DNA from: an uncultured Saprospiraceae bacterium
GTDB taxonomy: Bacteria; Bacteroidota; Bacteroidia; Chitinophagales; Saprospiraceae
NCBI GenBank assembly: GCA_937930625.1
Contig: CALHBW010000487.1
Span: 1-7,429 of the forward strand
Direction of reading: 5' to 3'
Length of the DNA: 7,429 nt
The notes under the pieces: generated by a model
Databases searched by the model: none
What the model was told of the DNA's origin: nothing
Seen by the model: the letters and a program-made list of their open reading frames with translations, nothing else
In this document: positions 1 to 4,605 of the stretch, in pieces
Layout of the letters: each line of letters begins with the position of its first letter
Position numbering within the stretch: the stretch's first letter is position 1
Position numbers and translations under genes: made by a program

Positions 1-27
1 TTGCCGAACTCAAGTTGCCGGGCGCAC

Positions 28-107
28 TCGTCTGACGAAGGTTTTTGTGAAATGTCGTGATTTGTCTCATAAAATATTCGCACTGAATAAAAGGATTCGT
101 CTGACGA
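28..107 (+). repeat. 80-bp intergenic element with near-palindromic ends, copy 1
   Basis: Both ends carry the same 11-mer, TCGTCTGACGA (28-38 and 97-107). This 11-mer is a palindrome around a single central base, so the ends act both as direct repeats and as terminal inverted repeats: 28-39 and 96-107 match as inverted repeats at 11 of 12 positions. The interior is AT-rich and partly palindromic. Positions 34-102 recur on the opposite strand at 4311-4379 with 66 of 69 identities, just past the stop of the large gene. No transposase or credible ORF lies inside. A miniature non-autonomous element or a REP-like intergenic repeat fits best; a bidirectional terminator or a regulatory site is an alternative. 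The repeat itself is directly visible, its nature is inferred. Positions 1-27 to its left show nothing I can assign. Confidence 0.85.
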
Positions 108-120
108 GTATTCGCTTTAG

Positions 121-140
121 GCAAACTTAAATGGGTAGCC
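121..140 (+). repeat. 20-bp direct repeat next to the element, copy 1
   Basis: The motif has the form GCAAACTTAnnnGGGTAGCC and starts 13 bp after the right-hand palindrome of the 80-bp element. The same motif, in the same orientation and at the same 13-bp distance, follows the second element copy at 4399-4418; the two copies match at 17 of 20 positions. It is probably part of the same repeat family. What it does is unknown. A C-rich stretch follows at 139-152. Confidence 0.75.
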
Positions 141-172
141 AACCCCCACCCTTTTGTGATGAAAACTAACGC

Positions 173-196
173 GGCGCGGACTGGAAGCACCGCGCT
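173..196. other. GC-rich hairpin in the 5' intergenic region
   Basis: GCGCGG (174-179) can pair with CCGCGC (190-195) around a 10-base loop, and a G-T pair can extend the stem by one. The block is far richer in GC than the sequence around it. No T-run follows directly, so it is a poor intrinsic terminator. It may belong to a dispersed GC-rich intergenic repeat family, but no second copy is present in this window. Confidence 0.45.
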
Positions 197-203
197 ACGG
201 GTG

Positions 204-220
204 ACGATTTACAAAATCGT
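204..220. promoter_or_regulatory. Short palindrome upstream of the HTCS promoter
   Basis: ACGATTT (204-210) and AAATCGT (214-220) form a perfect 7-bp inverted repeat around a 3-base centre, followed by a short T-run. It lies 12 bp before the possible -35 box of the HTCS gene. It could be an operator for a dimeric regulator, including the HTCS itself, or a weak terminator for something to the left. The symmetry is visible, the role is a guess. Confidence 0.35.
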
Positions 221-232
221 TTTACGTTTGCT

Positions 233-260
233 TTGACATTGCCTACATTTTCAATATCAT
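233..260 (+). promoter_or_regulatory. Possible promoter of the HTCS gene
   Basis: TTGACA (233-238) is followed after 16 bp by TATCAT (255-260), a good match to a general sigma-70 promoter, and would give a leader of about 25-30 bases. Bacteroidota normally use a different consensus (TTTG near -33 and TAnnTTTG near -7). A 7-of-8 match to that -7 box (counting the two free positions) sits at 244-251, but no TTTG is correctly spaced upstream of it. The region is a plausible promoter, but which hexamers are used cannot be settled from the sequence. Confidence 0.3.
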
Positions 261-293
261 TGCAGTTCAGAGGCATCTAACCGCTAAAATTGC

Positions 294-3200
294 ATGAAAA
301 AAACGCTCATCTCGATATTCACTGCATTTTGCTTTGTGGTAAGTATAAGCTATGCTTATTCGCAAGCGTATCTCTTTGATGTCCAAACCCTAAATCCCGA
401 ACAAGGCTTACCACATCACAGCACACAAAACATCATACAAGACCACAACGGTTATATCTGGATAAGCGGACAGGGCAATATCAGCCGCTACGATGGGAGT
501 GAATGGAAGACGTATAATTATTCCAAACTCAATATTTTTCAGGAAAGGATTGCCACGCTTGCCATAGACAAGCAAAATCGCCTGTGGTATGCAGAACCCA
601 CCCCCGACGGATATAGTGCGGCTATTGATATAAATACGGATAGCATTGTTTCGCTACAAACACTTTCAAAGGGCTTACTTCATTCGGATTCGGTCATTTA
701 TGTGAGTAATTCGAGGAGGAAAGAAGGTCAAATATTAATCGGAACAAAGACGGGAAAAATATATACGTATAAAGATAATTTTGAATTGATTTATGCGCCA
801 AAAATCCCTTTTCTTGATGATATTCGTATCGTTGCAAAAGAAGGGTTTGATGAGGATTATTTTATATCTGTTTATGAAGTTAAAGAAAAGAAAACACATC
901 TTCTCAACGTAAAAAATAAACGCATCAGAAAGCAATATCATGTACCGAATGAGACCTATTACCTGCTCAATGACGTGTTGCCCGAAGGTATTATTGAATT
1001 ATATACCGATTTCAAAAAATGGCGTACATATTATCAAATTCAAAATGATAGCCTGATTCCCTACCGAATGATTCCCGAAGATGAAGGATATTATAAAATT
1101 CTTCATTTGCACGAAGATTATATTTGTTATTATACGGATGCTCAAAAAATTATTGTACGGGATAGCAAAGGCGATTTGATGTTTGAAAAACAGGTGGCTT
1201 TGGGCTATCCGCAAATCAGAGCTACTGTTTTTCAGGATAAACAAAATATCCTTTGGCTCACTACAAGTAATGGCGTTTTGAAGGTTTTCCCTCAAAAAAA
1301 TAATTTTGAAATCATTAATAAAAGTACCAAGTATAAAGGGAATAGTATCAGGGGAATATATCAAGATGATGACTATTTTTGGTGGAGTGGTTACAATGAG
1401 AATCTTAGAAAAAACCTACAAACGGGCAAAATAGAGGAGTATGCACCAACTAAAGGAAAACTGGGTGTAGTTATCAATTTCCTAAAGGATGATAAAGGGC
1501 GTTTTTGGTTGGGAAATGAACATAAACATTACTTTGAATATTTGTCGGAAAAACATGATTTTGTCCGATATGAAATTCCTGATTTCAGTGCTTTGTTGTT
1601 TCAAAATCACATTACAAAAAATCATTGGATAGGTACGAGTAATGGGTGGTACATCGGCGAGTTGGGCAGTAAAATATCTTACGTTCCTTTGCCCAAAGGC
1701 TTGAAAAATGTCCATATCAGAAAGTTTTATCAGAATGGCGAAGGCATATGGATAGGTACCGGAAATGGTTTGTTTTTGGTGGATGGACAGACCGAAAAAC
1801 TCATTAAACATTACACCACCGACGACGGTTTATCTTCCAATAATATCAATTATATCCACCAAGATGCAGAGGGCATTTATTGGATAGGCACAAAAGACGC
1901 AGGGCTGATGCGTTGGGATAAAAAAAATAATAAATTCAAGCGTTTTACGGAGGATGATTATTTGGTGGATAATAATATTTATTGCATTTATGAAGATGAA
2001 TTGAACCGCCTTTGGCTACCGAGCGACGAGGGTTTGATGTGTTTTGATAAAACAACTTATGACATCCGTGTTTTTTTGGAGGAAGATGGTGTGGCGCACA
2101 AAGAATTTAATACTTACGCTCATTTTCAGGCAAATGACGGTACATTGATTTTCGGTGGAATTGAGGGCATTACCAAATTTCATCCAAAAAACATTAAAAC
2201 GAATGATGATTACAAAATCCCGCTCCACATCAATCAAGTCCGCATATTGAATGAAGACGACAACGAATTTAGAGATGAAACCGAGGCCTATTTGAGTACA
2301 AAAGAAATCAACTTTAAACCGCAAGACAAAATTCTGGAATTGCAACCGGGCTTATTGGACTATAAAAGCACAGGCAGCAAACAATACGCCTATCGACTCA
2401 ATGACCAACAATGGACCTACACCAACGGCAATACGATTCCGATAATGAATCCATCATTCGGACAATACACGCTCTCTATCAAAGGCAAAACAGCATCCGG
2501 CAAATGGTCGGAAGTTTTGAAAGTTCCATTTTATGCAAAAGCTCCCTTTTATCGTCAGATTTGGTTTTTCGTGACAGCAGGTTTGTTAGCTGCTGTGTTG
2601 GTTTTTTTATTTTTTCGCGGGAGAGTCCGGCGATTGGAAAAGGACAGAACACGCCTCGAAGAAGAAGTCAAAAGACGCACCGCACAAATCGAACGCGACA
2701 AGGCAACCATAGAAAAACAAGCCGCCGAATTGCGACAATTAGACCAAACCAAATCCCGTTTTTTCTCCAATATTACCCATGAATTTCGCACACCACTCAC
2801 ACTCGTAACCGGTCCGATAGAGAAAATGCTTTCCGAAAATCCACCAAAAAACATGCATCAGCCCCTTCGTGGCGTATTGAAAAATGCCCGTAGTTTGCTG
2901 GGACTTATCAATCAATTATTGGACATTTCCAAATTGGAAAGTTCGCAAATGCAGGTCGAAATTTCGCACGGAGATATTGTAGAATATACTCAAAATCTTA
3001 TTCAACAATTTCAGCCGCTTGCAGATGTCAAGCAAATTAAACTGTCATTTAATACCGAAAAACCGATATGGGAAACCTATTTTGATAAGGGTAAATGGAC
3101 AAAAATTGTCAGCAATCTCATCTCTAATGCCATCAAATTTACACGCGACAATGGCAATATTTATATTTATTTAAAAAATATTCAAATAAACAAAAAAGAC

Positions 3201-4289
3201 GCTATTCAATTAATTGTAAAAGATGACGGACAAGGTATTTCGCCCGAATATTTACCCAAAATATTTGACCGTTTTTACCGCAGTAGCGACCATTCACACA
3301 CGATTGGCGGTACGGGAATTGGGCTGGCATTGGTCAAGGAATTAATTGACCTTCAAGATGGAAAAATTTCCGTACAAAGTACGCTCAATCAAGGAAGTAC
3401 ATTCACCGTAATGCTTCCTGTGAATAGCACAGCTACTCCGATTATTGACCGCATTGATGCCAATCAACAATCGCCTATACCAATATTTGATGTACAAGAA
3501 CAAGACGATATTGCGGGAGAAGCTGCACCTCATAATGATAATAAATTGGAACTCCTTATCATCGAAGATAATGCCGAAATGCGGAGTTTTATTCGTTCCT
3601 GTATCGACCAAAACACCTATAATATCACAGAAGCTGCCGATGGCGAAGAAGGTATCCGAAAAGCCCTCGACATTATTCCCGACCTCATTATTTCGGATGT
3701 GATGATGCCGAAAATTGACGGATTCGGTGTAGTACAAGCCATTCGAAGTAACCTTCCCACCTCTCATATTCCACTGATTTTGTTGACTGCCAAAGCCTCT
3801 CTTGAAAGTCGTATGGAAGGTTTCGGACACGGTGCAGATGCCTTTATGAGCAAGCCCTTTAGTCCCGCCGAATTGACGCTTCGTGTGCGTAAGCTCATTG
3901 AAATTCGGATGATGTTGCAGTCGCGTTATCAAAATAATTTCGCGCCCGGCGTCTTACAAGGTTTTCAAAAAGAAGATGAATTTATAAATAAATTAAAAAC
4001 ATATATCACAGAAAATATCACAGAACCTAACTTGACCAGCGAAGTGATAGGCAATCAATTTAGGATGAGTCGTATGCAATTGCACCGCAAACTCAAAGCA
4101 CTCATTCAATGTACACCCGCCGATTATGTGCGCTCTATCCGTCTCGAAACCGCCTTGCAATTACTCCAACAAAAAGAGTTCAATGTCTCAGAAATTGCCT
4201 ACGAAACCGGTTTTTCTTCTCCTGCTCATTTTTCCAGAGCCTTCAAAAAGGTGTATGGAAAGCCACCCTCCGAAGTTAGCAAATCTTAG
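294..4289 (+). CDS. Hybrid two-component system sensor kinase / AraC-family response regulator (HTCS), 1331 aa
   Basis: This single-chain signalling protein spans the inner membrane. A hydrophobic signal peptide (about 1-24) leads into a periplasmic sensor with two-component propeller (Reg_prop) blades, clearest at 38-68, 484-498, 512-543 and 560-588; residues 70-330 are divergent. A Y_Y_Y domain (about 686-751) precedes a membrane helix (756-774) and a charged coiled coil. The kinase follows: HisKA with phospho-acceptor His829 in ITHEFRTPL, then an ATPase domain with Asn945, DDGQG (977-981), the KIFDRFYR box (989-996) and GGTGIGLAL (1005-1013). The receiver has Glu1091/Asp1092, phospho-acceptor Asp1135, Thr1165 and Lys1187. 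An AraC-type helix-turn-helix ends the protein (about 1227-1331). All catalytic residues are intact and the length is typical. An in-frame TAA at 285-287 makes this ATG the first possible start; the context is A-rich without Shine-Dalgarno. Known relatives sense glycan fragments and switch on neighbouring utilisation loci; the ligand here cannot be predicted. Confidence 0.97.
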   Translation: MKKTLISIFTAFCFVVSISYAYSQAYLFDVQTLNPEQGLPHHSTQNIIQDHNGYIWISGQGNISRYDGSEWKTYNYSKLNIFQERIATLAIDKQNRLWYAEPTPDGYSAAIDINTDSIVSLQTLSKGLLHSDSVIYVSNSRRKEGQILIGTKTGKIYTYKDNFELIYAPKIPFLDDIRIVAKEGFDEDYFISVYEVKEKKTHLLNVKNKRIRKQYHVPNETYYLLNDVLPEGIIELYTDFKKWRTYYQIQNDSLIPYRMIPEDEGYYKILHLHEDYICYYTDAQKIIVRDSKGDLMFEKQVALGYPQIRATVFQDKQNILWLTTSNGVLKVFPQKNNFEIINKSTKYKGNSIRGIYQDDDYFWWSGYNENLRKNLQTGKIEEYAPTKGKLGVVINFLKDDKGRFWLGNEHKHYFEYLSEKHDFVRYEIPDFSALLFQNHITKNHWIGTSNGWYIGELGSKISYVPLPKGLKNVHIRKFYQNGEGIWIGTGNGLFLVDGQTEKLIKHYTTDDGLSSNNINYIHQDAEGIYWIGTKDAGLMRWDKKNNKFKRFTEDDYLVDNNIYCIYEDELNRLWLPSDEGLMCFDKTTYDIRVFLEEDGVAHKEFNTYAHFQANDGTLIFGGIEGITKFHPKNIKTNDDYKIPLHINQVRILNEDDNEFRDETEAYLSTKEINFKPQDKILELQPGLLDYKSTGSKQYAYRLNDQQWTYTNGNTIPIMNPSFGQYTLSIKGKTASGKWSEVLKVPFYAKAPFYRQIWFFVTAGLLAAVLVFLFFRGRVRRLEKDRTRLEEEVKRRTAQIERDKATIEKQAAELRQLDQTKSRFFSNITHEFRTPLTLVTGPIEKMLSENPPKNMHQPLRGVLKNARSLLGLINQLLDISKLESSQMQVEISHGDIVEYTQNLIQQFQPLADVKQIKLSFNTEKPIWETYFDKGKWTKIVSNLISNAIKFTRDNGNIYIYLKNIQINKKDAIQLIVKDDGQGISPEYLPKIFDRFYRSSDHSHTIGGTGIGLALVKELIDLQDGKISVQSTLNQGSTFTVMLPVNSTATPIIDRIDANQQSPIPIFDVQEQDDIAGEAAPHNDNKLELLIIEDNAEMRSFIRSCIDQNTYNITEAADGEEGIRKALDIIPDLIISDVMMPKIDGFGVVQAIRSNLPTSHIPLILLTAKASLESRMEGFGHGADAFMSKPFSPAELTLRVRKLIEIRMMLQSRYQNNFAPGVLQGFQKEDEFINKLKTYITENITEPNLTSEVIGNQFRMSRMQLHRKLKALIQCTPADYVRSIRLETALQLLQQKEFNVSEIAYETGFSSPAHFSRAFKKVYGKPPSEVSKS

Positions 4290-4310
4290 CAACTTCAAAC
4301 TCAAATAAGC

Positions 4311-4385
4311 AGACGAATCCCTTTATTCAGTGCGAATATTTTATGAGACAAATCACTACATTTCATAAAAACCTTCGTCTGCCGA
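4311..4385 (-). repeat. Intergenic element with near-palindromic ends, copy 2 (inverted)
   Basis: Read on the minus strand, 4311-4379 matches 34-102 at 66 of 69 positions; extending to 4385 gives 70 of 75. It starts 22 bp after the HTCS stop codon. Its right-hand end keeps the terminal 11-mer as TCGTCTGCCGA (4375-4385, 10 of 11), while the gene-proximal end has decayed to 7 of 11 (4306-4316). Together with copy 1 it forms a long inverted repeat enclosing about 4.2 kb that contains only the HTCS gene. Read-through transcript of the gene would carry both copies if transcription began upstream of copy 1, and these could pair with each other. Confidence 0.88.
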
Positions 4386-4398
4386 ATAAACCTCACAA

Positions 4399-4418
4399 GC
4401 AAACTTAGGCGGGTAGCC
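4399..4418 (+). repeat. 20-bp direct repeat next to the element, copy 2
   Basis: This is the second copy of the GCAAACTTAnnnGGGTAGCC motif. It starts 13 bp after the palindromic end of element copy 2, exactly as copy 1 does at 121-140. The orientation matches copy 1, although the adjacent element is inverted. The three variable bases are GGC here and AAT in copy 1. Confidence 0.75.
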
Positions 4419-4439
4419 TCCAAATATGCTCTAAATAAA

Positions 4440-4510
4440 AAGACTCTGATGTATTGATGATAATATCGATACATCAAAGTTATTCAAGTAGAGTCTTCTG
4501 AATCTTTTTC
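4440..4510 (+). terminator. Nested hairpin with T-rich tail, possible terminator or leader structure
   Basis: The inner stem pairs GATGTATTGAT (4448-4458) with ATCGATACATC (4465-4475), 11 bp with one G-T pair and a 6-base loop; T4447/A4476 can add another pair. An outer stem pairs AAGACTCT (4440-4447) with AGAGTCTT (4490-4497), leaving a 14-base bulge on the 3' side. A short T-run follows at 4505-4509. It lies 150 bases after the HTCS stop and 108 before the next start, so it could end HTCS transcription or be a structured leader of the downstream gene. The bulge and the weak T-tract are atypical for a simple intrinsic terminator. Confidence 0.45.
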
Positions 4511-4605
4511 AAACACCTCTCGTACAACAACATAAGGCTTTGTAATGAACTTTGCGCTTTTCTTCATTCAAGGCTTATTTATTCATCATCTTTTAATCTT
4601 TTTTT
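4511..4605 (+). other. T-rich leader before the large exported protein
   Basis: No gene is seen here. The nearest match to the Bacteroidota -7 box (TAnnTTTG) is GAACTTTG at 4547-4554, which lacks the first T and has no TTG at the expected distance upstream, so no promoter is called. The last 30 bases are very T-rich and run as a tract of seven T up to the ATG. This differs from the A-rich start context usual in the phylum, and there is no Shine-Dalgarno sequence. An in-frame TAA at 4594-4596 fixes the ATG at 4606 as the earliest start. Confidence 0.4.

Noticed and set aside
3..35. Possible C-terminal tail of an upstream gene ending at the TGA inside the first palindrome
   Set aside because: Only ten codons are visible, which is too few to tell a coding end from chance.
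2..127. Open frame from the left edge running through the 80-bp element to a TAA at 125-127
   Set aside because: It covers the repeat almost entirely, has no family resemblance, and the repeat's second copy is clearly non-coding, so it is not called as the end of an upstream gene.
28..140. CRISPR-like array
   Set aside because: The repeated 11-mers occur only twice and are parts of one element; there is no series of repeats with regular spacers.
735..3932. Minus-strand and alternative-frame ORFs of 60-196 codons inside the HTCS gene
   Set aside because: All overlap an intact, fully domain-annotated gene. Their translations are low-complexity and Phe/Ile-rich, as expected from the complement of coding sequence, with no recognisable motifs.
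4276..4292. TTAGCAA direct repeat across the HTCS stop codon
   Set aside because: Seven bases repeated once in AT-rich sequence is within chance expectation and shows no further structure.
28..4385. Insertion sequence or composite transposon interpretation of the flanking repeats
   Set aside because: No transposase or target-site duplication is visible, and the enclosed gene is a normal regulator, so a transposon is not annotated as such.
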